Assembly (NCBI RefSeq): GCF_024721115.1
Contig: NZ_JAMDHK010000002.1
Location: forward strand, 434,001 to 498,000
Direction of reading: 5' to 3'
DNA length: 64,000 bases
From: Salipiger pentaromativorans
GTDB lineage: Bacteria; Pseudomonadota; Alphaproteobacteria; Rhodobacterales; Rhodobacteraceae
Below are positions 44,881 through 61,395 of this stretch, in pieces. Numbering within the stretch: position 1 is the stretch's first letter; the number at the start of each line of letters is the position of its first letter. A model generated the notes under the pieces. That model saw only the letters and a list, made by a program, of their open reading frames with translations. It searched no databases and was not told the origin of the DNA. Both the position numbers and the translations under genes were made by a program.

Positions 44881-46146
44881 ATGCCATGGAGAAACCAGAG
44901 GCTGGCGGGGCGAAGCATGGCCTTCGTCCTCGCCGGAGGCCGCGGCTCGCGGCTGCATGAACTGACAAACGACCGGGTGAAACCGGCGGTCTATTTCGGC
45001 GGAAAGACCCGGATCATCGACTTCGCGCTGTCGAATGCGATGAATTCCGGCATCCGCAAGATCGCGCTGGCGACGCAATACAAGGCACACAGCCTGATCC
45101 GCCACGTCCAGCGCGGCTGGAACTTCTTCCGGGCCGAGCGCAACGAGTTCCTCGACATCCTGCCCGCCTCGCAGCGGGTCTCGGAGGGCATGTGGTATCG
45201 CGGCACGGTGGATGCGGTGGCGCAGAATATCGACATCATCGACAGCTACGACATCGACTATATCGTGATCCTGGCGGGCGACCACATCTACAAGATGGAT
45301 TACGAGTTGATGATCCGTCAGCATGTGGAAACCAAGGCCGATGTCACCGTGGGCTGCCTCACCGTCGACCGGCCCGAGGCCAGCGCCTTCGGCTGCATGG
45401 CCGTGGACGGCAACGACCGCATCACCTCGTTCCTGGAAAAGCCCAAGAATCCGCCCGGCCTGCCCGACGATCCCGACAAGACTCTGGTTTCCATGGGGAT
45501 TTATGTCTTCGACTGGAACTTCCTGCGCGAGCGGCTGGTCGAGGATATGGACGATGACAGCTCCAGCCACGATTTCGGCAATGACATGATCCCCGAGATC
45601 GTCGCCAAGGGCACGGCCCAGGCGCATCGGTTCGAACATAGCTGCGTGCGCTCGCGCGCGGGCGCACCCGCCTATTGGCGCGACGTGGGCACCGTCGATG
45701 CGTTCTGGAAGGCCAATATCGACCTCACCGATTTCACCCCCGAGCTCGATCTCTGGGACCGGAACTGGCCGATCTGGACCTATTCCGAGCTGCTGCCGCC
45801 GGCGAAATTCATCCATGACGAAGAGGACCGGCGCGGCTCGGCCGTCAGTTCGCTGGTCTCGGGCGGCTGCATCGTCTCGGGCACCGAAATCCGCGAGTCC
45901 CTGCTCTCGACCATGTGCCACACCAATTCCTATGCCTCGCTGCACCGCGCGGTGGCGCTGCCCTATGTTTATGTCTCGCGGCACGCGCGCCTTAAAAATG
46001 TGGTCATCAATCGTGGGGTACATATTCCCGAGGGGCTCGTCGTCGGCGAGGACCCCGAGGAAGACGCCAAATGGTTCCGCGTCAGCCCGGGCGGCGTGAC
46101 GCTTATCACCCAGCGGATGCTGGACCGGAGAGAAGAAAAGAAATGA
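44881..46146 (+). CDS. glgC: Glucose-1-phosphate adenylyltransferase
   Basis: Makes ADP-glucose, the rate-limiting donor for glycogen synthesis. The 421-aa protein has the nucleotidyltransferase loop [12 protein letters not shown] (about 18-29), followed by the [15 protein letters not shown] allosteric/substrate segment, the catalytic Asp in [13 protein letters not shown], and a C-terminal beta-helix. AGAGGAT precedes the ATG. Its stop overlaps the glgA ATG. Alphaproteobacterial enzymes are commonly activated by fructose-6-P or pyruvate; not visible here. Confidence 0.97.
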   Translation: MPWRNQRLAGRSMAFVLAGGRGSRLHELTNDRVKPAVYFGGKTRIIDFALSNAMNSGIRKIALATQYKAHSLIRHVQRGWNFFRAERNEFLDILPASQRVSEGMWYRGTVDAVAQNIDIIDSYDIDYIVILAGDHIYKMDYELMIRQHVETKADVTVGCLTVDRPEASAFGCMAVDGNDRITSFLEKPKNPPGLPDDPDKTLVSMGIYVFDWNFLRERLVEDMDDDSSSHDFGNDMIPEIVAKGTAQAHRFEHSCVRSRAGAPAYWRDVGTVDAFWKANIDLTDFTPELDLWDRNWPIWTYSELLPPAKFIHDEEDRRGSAVSSLVSGGCIVSGTEIRESLLSTMCHTNSYASLHRAVALPYVYVSRHARLKNVVINRGVHIPEGLVVGEDPEEDAKWFRVSPGGVTLITQRMLDRREEKK

Positions 46147-47555
46147 CCAAAGTGCTGTCCGTCGCCTCGGAATGCGTGCCACTGATCAAGACCGGGGGGC
46201 TGGCGGATGTGGCGGGCTCCCTACCCGCTGCGCTGGCGCCGCACGGGGTCGAGATGCGCACGCTGGTGCCGGGCTATCGCCCGGTGCTCAAGGCGGTGGG
46301 TCGCCGCAAGCAGGTGGCGCAATGGGACGATCTCTTTGGCGGGTTCGCCCGGGTGTTCCGCGGCAAGCTGGGCGAACAGGTGCTTTATGTGCTCGACGCC
46401 CCGCATCTCTACGACCGCGACGGCGGGCCCTATTCCGACGCGCTGGGCCGCGATTGGCCGGACAACCCCGAACGGTTCGCGGCGCTGTCCAGCGCCGCAG
46501 CGATGATTGCCGCCGACGGGATCGAGGATTGGTTTCCGCAGGTACTGCATTGCCACGACTGGCAGGCGGGCTTTGCCCCGCTCTATCTGCGCGAGCTGGG
46601 CGCGGGCGACCGGGTGGCCACACTGATGACCATTCACAACATCGCCTTTCAGGGCATCGCCCGGCCGGCGATGATTTCCCCCCTGGGCCTTCCGCGCGCC
46701 GGCTTCAATGAAAAAGGCTATGAGTTCTGGAACAATATCAGCGCCTTGAAGGCCGGTCTTGTCTATGCGGATAAACTGTCCACGGTCTCGCCCACCTATG
46801 CGTCCGAGCTGATGACCGAGGAATTCGGCAAAGGGCTCGACGGGGTGCTGCGCGAGCGGCAGGAGGATCTGGTCGGCATCCTCAACGGCATCGACGAGGA
46901 GCTGTGGTGCCCGCCCTACAAGAGCCCCGCGGGCAAGGCCAAGCACCGCAAGGCGCTGCGCGAGGAAATGGGCCTGCCCGACTGGCCCGGCCCGGTCTGC
47001 GTGCTGGTCTCGCGGCTGACCGAGCAGAAGGGGCTCGACATTCTGCTTCAGGCCCTGCCCGCGCTGCTGGACCGGGGCGGACAGCTTGCGCTGCTGGGCT
47101 CGGGCGACCGCGATCTGGAAAAGGCGTTCCTGGGCTATGCCGACGCGCATCCCGGCGTCGCCACCGTCATCGGTTATGACGAGGCGCTGGCGCGGCGGCT
47201 GATCGCCGGCGGCGACGCCATCCTCGTGCCGTCGCGATTCGAACCTTGCGGGCTGACCCAGCTTTACGGCCTGCGCTACGGTACCCTGCCTCTGGTTGCG
47301 CTGACCGGCGGTCTGGCGGACACGGTGATCAACGCATCGCCTGCCGGATTGGCAGCCGAGGCCGCAACCGGGGTGCAGTTCCATCCGGTGACGGCGCAGG
47401 CTCTTGCGCAGGCGCTGATGAAACTGGTCAAACTCTACCAGGATCGAGCAACCTGGACGCGGATGATGAAAAACGCCATGGCAGCCCCGGTCGGCTGGGA
47501 CCAATCCGCCGCCGCCTATGCGGCGCTTTACACCGAGATGGTCAAACCCGCATGA
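46143..47555 (+). CDS. glgA: Glycogen synthase (ADP-glucose)
   Basis: Elongates alpha-1,4-glucan from ADP-glucose. The 470-aa GT5 enzyme has the N-terminal [11 protein letters not shown]-glucose-binding motif and the C-terminal [17 protein letters not shown] signature with its catalytic Glu. ATG 46143 overlaps the glgC stop (ATGA) and fits the family start (TKVLSVASE). It overlaps glgX at the other end. Synthesis (C, A) and debranching (X) proteins are therefore coupled translationally. Confidence 0.97.
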   Translation: MTKVLSVASECVPLIKTGGLADVAGSLPAALAPHGVEMRTLVPGYRPVLKAVGRRKQVAQWDDLFGGFARVFRGKLGEQVLYVLDAPHLYDRDGGPYSDALGRDWPDNPERFAALSSAAAMIAADGIEDWFPQVLHCHDWQAGFAPLYLRELGAGDRVATLMTIHNIAFQGIARPAMISPLGLPRAGFNEKGYEFWNNISALKAGLVYADKLSTVSPTYASELMTEEFGKGLDGVLRERQEDLVGILNGIDEELWCPPYKSPAGKAKHRKALREEMGLPDWPGPVCVLVSRLTEQKGLDILLQALPALLDRGGQLALLGSGDRDLEKAFLGYADAHPGVATVIGYDEALARRLIAGGDAILVPSRFEPCGLTQLYGLRYGTLPLVALTGGLADTVINASPAGLAAEAATGVQFHPVTAQALAQALMKLVKLYQDRATWTRMMKNAMAAPVGWDQSAAAYAALYTEMVKPA

Positions 47556-49605
47556 GCGGACCCGAGATCCTGGCAGGCTCGCCCGCGCCGCTCGGGGCCA
47601 CCTTCGACGGCGACGGGGTGAATTTCGCCGTCTTCTCGCAACATGCCGAGGCGGTGCTGCTCTGCCTTTTCGACGAACATGGCGCCGAGACCGCGCGCCT
47701 GCCGCTGCCCGAGCGCGATGGCGACATCTGGTACGGGCGGGTGCCGGGGCTGACCCCGGGCCAGCATTACGGGCTGCGCGCCGAGGGACCGTTTTCGCCG
47801 CGCGACGGGCACCGGTTCAACCCCTCCAAGCTGCTGATCGACCCCTACGCCCGACGGCTCACCGGCCACCCGATCTGGCACGACGCGCTGTTCGGCGGCG
47901 TCGAGGCGCCGGACCGCCGCGACAGCGCGCGGTTCATGCCGAAATGCGTGGTCGAGGATCCCAGCTATGACTGGGGCAGTCACAAGGCGCCGAACCGCCC
48001 GATCGCGGAAAGCGTGATCTACGAGGCGCATGTGAAAGGGCTGACCAAGCGCTTTCCCGACGCCGACCACCCGGGCCATTTCCTGGCGCTCGCCTCGGAC
48101 CCGGTGCTGGAACATCTCATCAAGCTCGGCGTCACCGCGGTGGAGCTGCTGCCGGTGCAGGCGTTCCTCAACGACCGGTTCCTGGTCAAGAAGGGGCTGG
48201 TGAATTACTGGGGCTACCAGACCCTGGGCTTTTTCGCCCCCGAGCCGCGCTATCTGACCCAGGGCCGGCTCTGGGAATTCCAGTACATGGTGGCGCGGCT
48301 GCATTCCGCCGGGATCGAGGTGATCCTGGATGTGGTCTACAACCATAGCTGCGAAGGCGACGAGAACGGCCCGACGCTGGCCTTTCGCGGGCTCGACAAC
48401 CGCTCCTATTACCGGCTGCACGACGACAAGCGCTTTTACATCAACGACACCGGCACCGGGAACACGCTGAACATCGAACACCCGATGGTGCTGCGCATGG
48501 TGCTGGACAGCCTGCGCTACTGGGCCACCACCATGGGCGTCGACGGGTTCCGCTTCGATCTCTGCGCGACGCTGGGGCGCACGCCGAACGGGTTCGACCC
48601 GAATTCCGCGTTCTTCAAGGCGATCCGCCAGGATCCGGTGCTGGCCACGAAGAAGCTCATCGCCGAACCCTGGGACATCGGCCCGGGCGGCTATCAGCTT
48701 GGCGGCTATCCCGCGCCTTTCTCGGAATGGAACGACAAGTATCGCGACGGGGTGCGGCGCTTCTGGCGCGGCGATCTCGGCCATGTGCCGGTGATGGCCG
48801 ACCGGATCACCGGATCGGCGGGGCTCTTCGATCATTCCGGCCGGCCCGCCACCGCCTCGGTCAACCTGATCACCGCCCATGACGGGTTCACGCTGACGGA
48901 TGTGGTCAGCTATGTCGCGCGCCACAACGAGGCCAATGGCGAAGACAACCGCGACGGCCATGGCGAGAACTACTCCGACAATTTCGGTGTCGAGGGCCCG
49001 ACGGAGGATGCCGGGATCGTTGCCGCGCGTACCCGGCGGCGGCGCAACATGATGGCCACGCTGCTGCTGAGCCAGGGCACGCCGATGATCCTTGCCGGCG
49101 ACGAGCTGGGCAATTCCCAGATGGGCAACAACAACGCCTATGCCCAGGATACCGAGATCGGCTGGGTGGACTGGGACAAGGCTGATCACGAGTTCATGGC
49201 CTTCACCCGCTGGCTCATCGCCTTCCGCAAGGCGCATCCGATCCTGCGGCAGAATCGGTTCCTGCATTCGCAGCCGCGCAAGGTGGACGGGGTGCCCGAT
49301 CTCTTCTGGTGGCGCCCGGACGGCACCGAGATGACCCGCTCCGACTGGACCAACGGCCACCTGCATGTGCTTTGCGCCGAATTCCGCATGGCCAGCGGCA
49401 CGCCGCGCTATGCGCAGGCGGAAGAGGCGATCTATCTCGCCTTCAACGCCGGCGAGGCGGTCGATCTGGTGCTGCCCGCGCTGCCCGCGGGCTTTCAATG
49501 GGTGCGCCATATCGACACCGCGCAGCCGCTGCGCCCGGCGGAGCCGGTGGGAACGAAACTGAGATTGGCGGAGAATTCGGTGGTGGCATTGGTGGAGGAG
49601 CCCGC

Positions 49606-49609
<4 letters not shown>
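47552..49609 (+). CDS. glgX: Glycogen debranching enzyme
   Basis: Cleaves alpha-1,6 branches of phosphorylase-limit dextrin. The 685-aa isoamylase-type GH13 protein has a CBM48 N-terminus (LGATFDGDGVNFAVFS), nucleophile region VDGFRFDLCATLGR, acid/base region LIAEPWDIGPGGY and the TAHDGFTL histidine-aspartate motif. ATG 47552 overlaps the glgA stop, and its stop overlaps malQ. The start has good family agreement and no obvious alternative. Confidence 0.96.
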
Positions 49610-53110
<3,501 letters not shown>

Positions 53111-53116
53111 TCCCGG

Positions 53117-55388
<2,272 letters not shown>

Positions 55389-55397
55389 GGCCGGGAG

Positions 55398-55443
55398 ACA
55401 AATCTCTTCGAAGAGATTTGCAAATTCCTGATCAGGAATTTGC
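55398..55443. repeat. Twin-palindrome element, copy C
   Basis: CAAATCTCTT-CG-AAGAGATTTG (55399-55420) abuts GCAAATTCCTG-AT-CAGGAATTTGC (55420-55443). It has the same 46-base layout with shared GC as copies A and B. It separates the convergent eno and zapA genes and could terminate both. Confidence 0.8.
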
Positions 55444-55478
55444 GCGGGGCGGCGACCGAAAGGCGCCGCCCCGATGCG

Positions 55479-55880
55479 TTACGAGGCCGCCTTCTCCTCG
55501 ATGGCCTCCGCCAGCGCCTCGGCCCGCGCGGCCATCTCGGCCAGCGTGTCGGTCACGCTCTCGGGGATCACCGGCACCTCGATCTTTTCGGGCTCCGGCG
55601 CCGGACGGTCCCGCAGCTCGCGCAGCTCTTCGCCCATTTCGCCCAGCTTGTCCTCGGCTGCGCGCAGCCGGTCTTCGAGCCCCGCGGTCTTGTCCGCCAG
55701 CATCAGCCCGGCCATGAGCAGCATCCGCGCCTCGGGCATGCGTCCGATCTGCTGCACCAGCACCTGCGCCTCGGTGTCGAGCATGCGCGCGGCGGTCAGC
55801 AGATACTGCTCCTCGCCCTGCTGGCAGGCGACGTCGAAGCTGCGCCCGCCGATGGTGATCTGCACTTCGATCTGGCTCAT
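55479..55880 (-). CDS. zapA: Cell division protein ZapA
   Basis: Binds and bundles FtsZ at midcell. The 133-aa protein has the ZapA N-terminal fold (EVQITIGGRSFDVACQQGEEQYL) and the helix with the conserved RMLLMAGLMLADK. The following coiled-coil (about 65-130) is unusually rich in Glu/Arg/Ala and contains a Pro-rich break (RPAPEPEKIEVPVIPES). It overlaps the upstream coiled-coil gene by four bases (ATGA). No 6S RNA-like structure was recognised in the short gap after it. Confidence 0.9.
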   Translation of the reverse strand: MSQIEVQITIGGRSFDVACQQGEEQYLLTAARMLDTEAQVLVQQIGRMPEARMLLMAGLMLADKTAGLEDRLRAAEDKLGEMGEELRELRDRPAPEPEKIEVPVIPESVTDTLAEMAARAEALAEAIEEKAAS

Positions 55881-56470
55881 TGCACCGCCTCCTCGCTCAT
55901 ACCCGCCGCATCCGCCAGCACCGGCTCGAGCGCGCCGAGCACGGCACGCATCTCGGCCTCTTCCGCCGCGCGGGCCGCGCGCAGCGATTCCAGTTCGGCC
56001 AGCATCGCCTTGTTGACCAGATGCGGCTCGCCGATATTGGCCTCGAGCGCGGCGCGCATATCCTCGTTGGTGCGGCGCAACATCTCGTTCGAGAGCCGCA
56101 TCCGCTGCAATTCCGTATCGAGCTCGGCCATGCTTTCGCGCTGCGCGGCGATCTGCTCCCGCAACGCCGCATCGGGCTCGGGTGCCGGTTCGGCGCCGCC
56201 CTGCCCCTCGAGCCGCGCATGCAGGAGCTTCACCCGCTCCTCGAGCTGCGCATTGGCCATCTTCTCCTCGTCGAGCGCCATCCGGAGCCGTGCGATCTCT
56301 TCGGCGGCCTCGGCATCCGGGACCGCCGCAACCTCCACGGCCTCGACCGGCTCCGTCTCCGGCGCCGCCTCGGGGGCTGGCGGCGGCAGGGTGGACAAGT
56401 GTTCCACGCCCTGCGCAATCCGGTCCAGCGCCCGCGTGATGCGCGACTGCAACTCGTCGATCTGGGTCAT
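55877..56470 (-). CDS. Coiled-coil protein coupled to ZapA
   Basis: A 197-aa cytoplasmic protein made mainly of coiled coil (about residues 60-185), with a Pro/Ala/Glu-rich linker (about 28-55) and a short N-terminal amphipathic helix MTQIDELQSRITRALDRIAQG. GAGGG precedes the ATG. Its stop overlaps zapA, so both proteins are probably made in equal amounts and may interact in the division ring. I do not recognise a named family; ZapB-like or scaffold roles are speculative. Confidence 0.7.
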   Translation of the reverse strand: MTQIDELQSRITRALDRIAQGVEHLSTLPPPAPEAAPETEPVEAVEVAAVPDAEAAEEIARLRMALDEEKMANAQLEERVKLLHARLEGQGGAEPAPEPDAALREQIAAQRESMAELDTELQRMRLSNEMLRRTNEDMRAALEANIGEPHLVNKAMLAELESLRAARAAEEAEMRAVLGALEPVLADAAGMSEEAVQ

Positions 56471-56706
56471 CTTGCCCTCTCTAATATCTGCCCTCGGGGC
56501 CTGTCTCGCCGGTTCTGACGAATCGGCACCACCCCGTTGCGCATGAGTTTAACAAGCGCAATGGAAAATTGCGCCCCTTATGTTTTCCAAGGCGTTACCG
56601 GGCGCAGTTCATCCTGAGCCTGCGGAATGATGGCGCCAATGCTTGAACTTCGGAGGAACGCTGCTATTCAGCGACGGCAACGGCTCTGGGAAAGAGAGGA
56701 CGCCCC

Positions 56707-58725
56707 GTGGATATCACCGCCCTTCGCGACGCACATCCCGAACACTGGATGCGCGCAACCGCCATCCGCGCGCTGACGCTCGACGCGGTGGCAGCGGCCA
56801 ATTCCGGCCATTCCGGCATGCCCATCGGCATGGCCGACGTCGCCACGGTTCTGTGGTCCAAGCATCTGAAATTCGATGCGAAAAACCCCGGATGGGCGGA
56901 TCGCGACCGGTTTATCCTGTCCGCCGGCCACGGCTCGATGCTGATCTATGCGCTGCTCTATCTCAGCGGCGATGCGCAGATCACGCTCGACGAGATCAAG
57001 GCCTTCCGCCAATGGGGCTCGCGCACTGCGGGGCATCCGGAAAACACCCATGCGGCCGGAGTCGAGATGACCACCGGCCCGCTCGGCCAGGGCATCGCCA
57101 CCTCGGTGGGCTTCGCCATGGCCGAAGAGATCCTGCGCGGCCGCTTCGGCAAGGCCACGATGGATCACTTCACCTATGTGATCGCCGGCGACGGCTGCCT
57201 GATGGAAGGCGTCAGCCATGAGGCCATCGGCCTTGCGGGCCGCTACGGGCTCGGCCGTCTCGTGGTCTTCTGGGACAACAACGACATCACCATCGACGGC
57301 AGGGTCTCGCTTTCGGACCGCACCGATCAGGTGGCCCGCTTCCTCGCCGCCGGCTGGCATGTGCAGGAAATCGACGGCCACGATCCCGAGGCCATCGACG
57401 CGGCCATCGCCGCCGCCAAGTCGGTGACCGACAAGCCCTCGATGATCGCCTGCAAGACCCATATCGCCCTGGGCCACGCGGCGCAGGACACCTCCAAGGG
57501 CCATGGCGCGCTGACCAATGCCGATCAGAACGCCGCGGCCAAGGCGCTCTGGGGCTGGAGCGGCGGCGCCTTCAACGTGCCCGCCGAGATCAAGAGCTGG
57601 TGGGAAGGCATCGGCACGCGCGGCGCCGCCGATCGCGAGGCCTGGGAAGCCCGGCTCGCATCGCTCTCCGAGCGCAAGCAGGCGGAATTCGCCCGCATGA
57701 TGGCCGGCGAAGCGCCGAAAAAGCTCTCCTCCGTGATCCGCGCGCTGAAGAAGCAGAACTCCGAGGCGGCGCCCAAGGTGGCGACCCGCAAGAGCTCGGA
57801 AATGGTGCTGGAAGTGGTGAACCCGGTGATGCCCGAGACGGTGGGCGGCTCTGCCGACCTTACCGGCTCGAACAACACCAAGACCGGCGATATGGGCGTC
57901 TTCGACACCGATAACCGCAAGGGCCGCTACGTCTACTGGGGCATCCGTGAACACGGCATGGCCGCCGCGATGAACGGCATGGGGCTGCATGGCGGTATCC
58001 GCCCCTATGGCGGCACCTTCATGGCCTTCACCGATTACGCCCGCCCGGCGATGCGTCTGGCGGCGCTGATGAAGACGCCGACGGTGTTTGTCATGACCCA
58101 TGACAGCATCGGCCTTGGCGAAGACGGCCCGACCCACCAGCCGGTGGAGCATCTGGCCATTTCGCGCGCCACGCCGAACACGCTGGTGTTCCGCCCCGCC
58201 GACACGATCGAGACCGCCGAGGCCTGGGAGATTGCCCTGAGCCAGACCGAGACCCCCTCGGTGCTGTCGCTGACGCGCCAGAACGTGCCCACCGTGCGGA
58301 CCGAGCACAAGACCAACAACCTGGTCGAGAAAGGCGCCTATGTTCTGGCCGAGGCGACGGGCAAGCGTCAGGTCATCCTGATGGCCACCGGCTCCGAGGT
58401 CTCGATTGCGATGGCCGCGCGCGATCTGCTGCAGGCGGACGGGATCGGCACCCGCGTGGTTTCGATGCCCTGCTGGGAGCTGTTCTCGGCGCAGGACGAG
58501 GCCTATCGCAAGCGCGTGCTGCCGGCGGGCCCCGTGCGGGTCGCCGTCGAGGCCGCGACGCGCTTCGGCTGGGACAAATGGCTGCTGGGCGAGCGTGGCC
58601 GCGAGGCCAAATCGGCCTTTGTCGGCATGGACGGCTTCGGCGCCTCGGCGCCGGCGGAGGTGCTCTACGAGAAGTTCGGCATCACCGCAGAGGCGGTGGC
58701 CGAGAAGGCCAAGGCGCTGCTCTAA
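56707..58725 (+). CDS. tkt: Transketolase
   Basis: Transfers two-carbon units in the non-oxidative pentose-phosphate pathway using thiamine diphosphate. The 672-aa protein has an N-terminal pyrophosphate domain with [11 protein letters not shown] and the thiamine motif [13 protein letters not shown]...NND. The pyrimidine domain contains [13 protein letters not shown] and [14 protein letters not shown], and a C-terminal transketolase domain follows. The start is GTG at 56707, preceded by AGAGGACG. A gap gene and the DUF808 gene follow; no Calvin-cycle genes are present. Confidence 0.97.
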   Translation: MDITALRDAHPEHWMRATAIRALTLDAVAAANSGHSGMPIGMADVATVLWSKHLKFDAKNPGWADRDRFILSAGHGSMLIYALLYLSGDAQITLDEIKAFRQWGSRTAGHPENTHAAGVEMTTGPLGQGIATSVGFAMAEEILRGRFGKATMDHFTYVIAGDGCLMEGVSHEAIGLAGRYGLGRLVVFWDNNDITIDGRVSLSDRTDQVARFLAAGWHVQEIDGHDPEAIDAAIAAAKSVTDKPSMIACKTHIALGHAAQDTSKGHGALTNADQNAAAKALWGWSGGAFNVPAEIKSWWEGIGTRGAADREAWEARLASLSERKQAEFARMMAGEAPKKLSSVIRALKKQNSEAAPKVATRKSSEMVLEVVNPVMPETVGGSADLTGSNNTKTGDMGVFDTDNRKGRYVYWGIREHGMAAAMNGMGLHGGIRPYGGTFMAFTDYARPAMRLAALMKTPTVFVMTHDSIGLGEDGPTHQPVEHLAISRATPNTLVFRPADTIETAEAWEIALSQTETPSVLSLTRQNVPTVRTEHKTNNLVEKGAYVLAEATGKRQVILMATGSEVSIAMAARDLLQADGIGTRVVSMPCWELFSAQDEAYRKRVLPAGPVRVAVEAATRFGWDKWLLGERGREAKSAFVGMDGFGASAPAEVLYEKFGITAEAVAEKAKALL

Positions 58726-59103
58726 ATCAAACTGGCCGCGGCCTTCGGGTGAAATGACCCGGGGGCCGCGATCATATCGAAAAGACCACGGTCGATCTCC
58801 GCGCCCTCAGGCCCGGAAACAAGGCCGAAGGCCGCCGGGCCCAGCGGCTGCCCGTCCCGCCGGGCTGCCGCTTTGGAGACGCAAGCGCCTCGTTGAGAGG
58901 TCCTTCGGATCTGGCCAGGATAAATCAAGGAATTCGGACCGTCAGTGCGGCACCCCACGGGCAGCCGCTTGGCCCGCCTTGGGTTGTACTTATTGTCTCC
59001 GAACGCGACTTCCACCAGCGCCGCCGCATCCATACCGGCTGAGAATTTCGGCAAAGATCAAAAGGCGGCCCCTGGGGCCGCCCGTTTCATGAAGCAGGCG
59101 CCG
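58726..59103. other. Non-coding gap after tkt with possible ORF remnant
   Basis: GCGGCCTTCGGGT and ACCCGGGGGCCGC (58738-58750 and 58757-58769) form a 13-pair hairpin (two G-U pairs in RNA) that may terminate tkt. The minus strand is open from 59054 to 58722 for 110 codons beginning with TTG and without a ribosome-binding site. Its composition (GAEIDRGLFDMIAAPGSFHP) resembles no family I know. It could be a decayed gene or an intergenic repeat rather than a real gene. Confidence 0.35.
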
Positions 59104-59104
59104 C

Positions 59105-60073
59105 TCAATGCGCCGCTGTCTTCCCCCCGAAGAGCGGCATCACCAGCTTGGTCACCACCGGCACCAGCACGATCCCCCAGATCAGCCCCAGCACCCCGTC
59201 GATCCCCGCCGTCGCGATCCAGAGCGCGGCGGCCTGAAGCTCTGTCCCCACCGGCTGCGCCACAACCACGGCGGCGTGATGGATCGTCTCCTCGGGCAGA
59301 TGCCAGCCCATCTGCGCCAGCGAATGCACGATGATCGAGCCGCCGACCCAAAGCATCGCCACGGTGCCTACGGTCGACAGGATCTTCATCACCCAGGGCA
59401 TGCCCTTGACGATCCCCCGCCCCAGCGCGCGGGTCATGCTCAGCCGGCCCACACGCGTCAGCCAGAGCCCGATGTCGTCCATCTTCACGATCACCGCCAC
59501 CGCGCCATAGACCAGTGCCGTGATGCCAAGGCCGACAATGGCCAGCACCACCGCCTGAATCCAGACCTCGCCGCTTTCGATGGTCGACAGCGCCAGCGTC
59601 ATGATCTCGGCGGAGAGGATGAAATCGGTCTTGATCGCGCCCTTGACCTTCTGCTCCTCCAGATGCGCCGGATCGCCCACATCGTGGCTGCCGTCGGGCC
59701 CGCCGGAATGGGCGTCATGCGGCAGCAGCACATGCAGGATCTTCTCGGCCCCCTCGAAACACAGGTAGGATCCGCCCAGCACCAGAAGCGGCGGCACCAG
59801 CCAGGGCGCAAAGGCGGCCATCAGCAGCGCCGCGGGCAGCAGGATCACCAGCTTGTTGAAGACCGACCCGCGCGCGATGCGCCAGATGATCGGCAGCTCG
59901 CGCGCCGCCTCGAACCCGTGCACGTATTTCGGTGTCACCGCCGCATCGTCGATCACCACCCCCGCGGCCTTGGAGCCCGCCTTGGCCGCATGCGCCGAAA
60001 TGTCATCGACCGAGGCCGCCGCAATCTTGGCGATGCCCGCCACGTCGTCGAGAAGCGCCAGAAGCCCGCTCAT
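59105..60073 (-). CDS. DUF808 family inner-membrane protein
   Basis: A 322-aa membrane protein of the YedI/DUF808 family: MSGLLALLDDVAGIAKIAAASVDD at the N-terminus, the conserved KYVHGFEAARELPIIWRIARGSV, then about six to eight hydrophobic spans. A charged loop (about 108-140) contains several His and Asp residues. Family function is unknown; some members are annotated as ABC-related or as membrane stress proteins. GGAGACAG precedes the ATG. It converges with tkt across a gap of nearly 380 bases. Confidence 0.88.
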   Translation of the reverse strand: MSGLLALLDDVAGIAKIAAASVDDISAHAAKAGSKAAGVVIDDAAVTPKYVHGFEAARELPIIWRIARGSVFNKLVILLPAALLMAAFAPWLVPPLLVLGGSYLCFEGAEKILHVLLPHDAHSGGPDGSHDVGDPAHLEEQKVKGAIKTDFILSAEIMTLALSTIESGEVWIQAVVLAIVGLGITALVYGAVAVIVKMDDIGLWLTRVGRLSMTRALGRGIVKGMPWVMKILSTVGTVAMLWVGGSIIVHSLAQMGWHLPEETIHHAAVVVAQPVGTELQAAALWIATAGIDGVLGLIWGIVLVPVVTKLVMPLFGGKTAAH

Positions 60074-60203
60074 GCCTGTCTCCTATCCAGCCTGCCGGGG
60101 CAGCCTAGCGGCCACACCAAAAGGTGCAAGCCGCCGGCCCCGCAGGGGCGCAGATATCGCCCTTCTGCGATGTTATCGCAACCCGTGACGCAAGACCGGG
60201 CTG

Positions 60204-60238
60204 GCGTTAGCGCCACCCGGAAATTTATCGCTAACAAA
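60204..60238. promoter_or_regulatory. Two GTTAGCGC/CGCTAAC half-palindromes upstream of gap
   Basis: GGCGTTAGCGCCAC (60204-60216 region) and ATTTATCGCTAACA (60223-60236, 11 of 14 positions of TGTTAGCGCTAACA) lie 25-60 bases upstream of the gap -35 box. Similar half-sites precede eno and eda. Confidence 0.4.
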
Positions 60239-60262
60239 TTGGTCAAAAACACCTTTTGCGGA

Positions 60263-60290
60263 TTGGCTTTCCGGCATACGTCTGTATACC
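60263..60290 (+). promoter_or_regulatory. Sigma-70-type promoter of gap
   Basis: TTGGCT (60263-60268) and TATACC (60285-60290) are 16 bases apart, ending 34 bases before the ATG. Confidence 0.55.
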
Positions 60291-60324
60291 AAGCGCATAT
60301 TCTGAGGATTTAGGAGACCCGCCC

Positions 60325-61332
60325 ATGACCGTCACTGTCGGGATCAACGGATTTGGCCGCATCGGCCGCTGCACGCTGGCGCATATCGCCGAGAGCGCGC
60401 GCAACGACGTGCAGGTGGTCAAGATCAATGCCACCGGCCCGATCGAGACCGCAGCGCATCTGATGCGCTACGACAGCGTGCACGGGCGGTTCGCCGGCGA
60501 GGTCAAGGTGGTGAACGGCAATGCGCTCGATCTGGGCCGCGGCCCCATCGACGTGATGTCGACCTATGACATGGAGGCGCTGGACTGGTCGGGCTGCGAT
60601 GTGGTGCTGGAATGCACCGGCCAGTTCAACGATGGCGACAAGGCGGTGCAGCACATTCACCAGGGCGCCAAATCCGTGCTGATCTCGGCCCCAGCCAAGA
60701 ACGTGCAGAAGACCATCGTCTACGGCGTCAACCACCGCGATCTGGTGCAGGGCGACGTGATGATCTCGAACGGCTCCTGCACCACCAACGGGCTCGCGCC
60801 GCTGGCCAAGGTGCTCGACGAGGCCATCGGCATCGAAAGCGGTGTGATGACCACCATCCACAGCTACACCGGCGACCAGCCGACGCTGGACCGCCGCCAC
60901 AACGATCTCTACCGCGCCCGTTCGGCGGCCATGGCGATGATCCCCACCTCCACCGGCGCCGCCAAGGCGCTTGGCGAGGTGCTGCCCAACCTCAAGGGCA
61001 AGCTCGACGGCTCGGCGATCCGCGTGCCCACCCCGAATGTGAGCGCCGTGGACCTGACCTTCCAGGCCAGCAAGGACGTGACCGTCGAGGATGTGAATGA
61101 GGTCGTGCGCGAGGCCGCCGCCGGCCGCATGGGCATGGTCCTCAGCTACGATCCCGAGCCCAAGGTCTCGGTCGATTTCAACCACACCACCGCCAGCTCG
61201 ATCTTTGCGCCCGACCAGACCAAGGTGGTCGGCAAGCGCACCGTGCGGGTGCTGGCCTGGTATGACAACGAATGGGGATTCTCGGCGCGCATGGCCGATG
61301 TGGCGGCGGCCATGGGCCGGCTGCATCACTAA
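60325..61332 (+). CDS. gap: Glyceraldehyde-3-phosphate dehydrogenase
   Basis: Interconverts glyceraldehyde-3-P and 1,3-bisphosphoglycerate. The 335-aa protein has the Rossmann GINGFGRIGR, catalytic C152 in SNGSCTTNG and H179 in TIHSYTGDQ. The strand-2 acidic residue that normally binds NAD+ ribose (the D of the IND motif) is Ala36 here (KINATG). The LDLPH-type segment of NAD enzymes reads LDRRH with Arg190-Arg191. Both changes could favour NADP+, so the enzyme may serve gluconeogenesis as a GapB-type protein; untested. TAGGAGA precedes ATG 60325. Confidence 0.95.
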   Translation: MTVTVGINGFGRIGRCTLAHIAESARNDVQVVKINATGPIETAAHLMRYDSVHGRFAGEVKVVNGNALDLGRGPIDVMSTYDMEALDWSGCDVVLECTGQFNDGDKAVQHIHQGAKSVLISAPAKNVQKTIVYGVNHRDLVQGDVMISNGSCTTNGLAPLAKVLDEAIGIESGVMTTIHSYTGDQPTLDRRHNDLYRARSAAMAMIPTSTGAAKALGEVLPNLKGKLDGSAIRVPTPNVSAVDLTFQASKDVTVEDVNEVVREAAAGRMGMVLSYDPEPKVSVDFNHTTASSIFAPDQTKVVGKRTVRVLAWYDNEWGFSARMADVAAAMGRLHH

Positions 61333-61354
61333 ACGCCGCGCGACGCAGCGAGAC

Positions 61355-61386
61355 GGGGGGCGGTGCCGAGGAGAAGGCCGCCCCCC
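61355..61386. terminator. Hairpin between convergent gap and cytochrome b561 genes
   Basis: GGGGGGCGG (61355-61363) and CCGCCCCCC (61378-61386) form a nine-pair stem with a 14-base loop. It lies in the 63-base gap between stop codons and probably ends gap transcription, although only a weak T-rich run follows. Confidence 0.6.
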
Positions 61387-61395
61387 GAACTGTGT

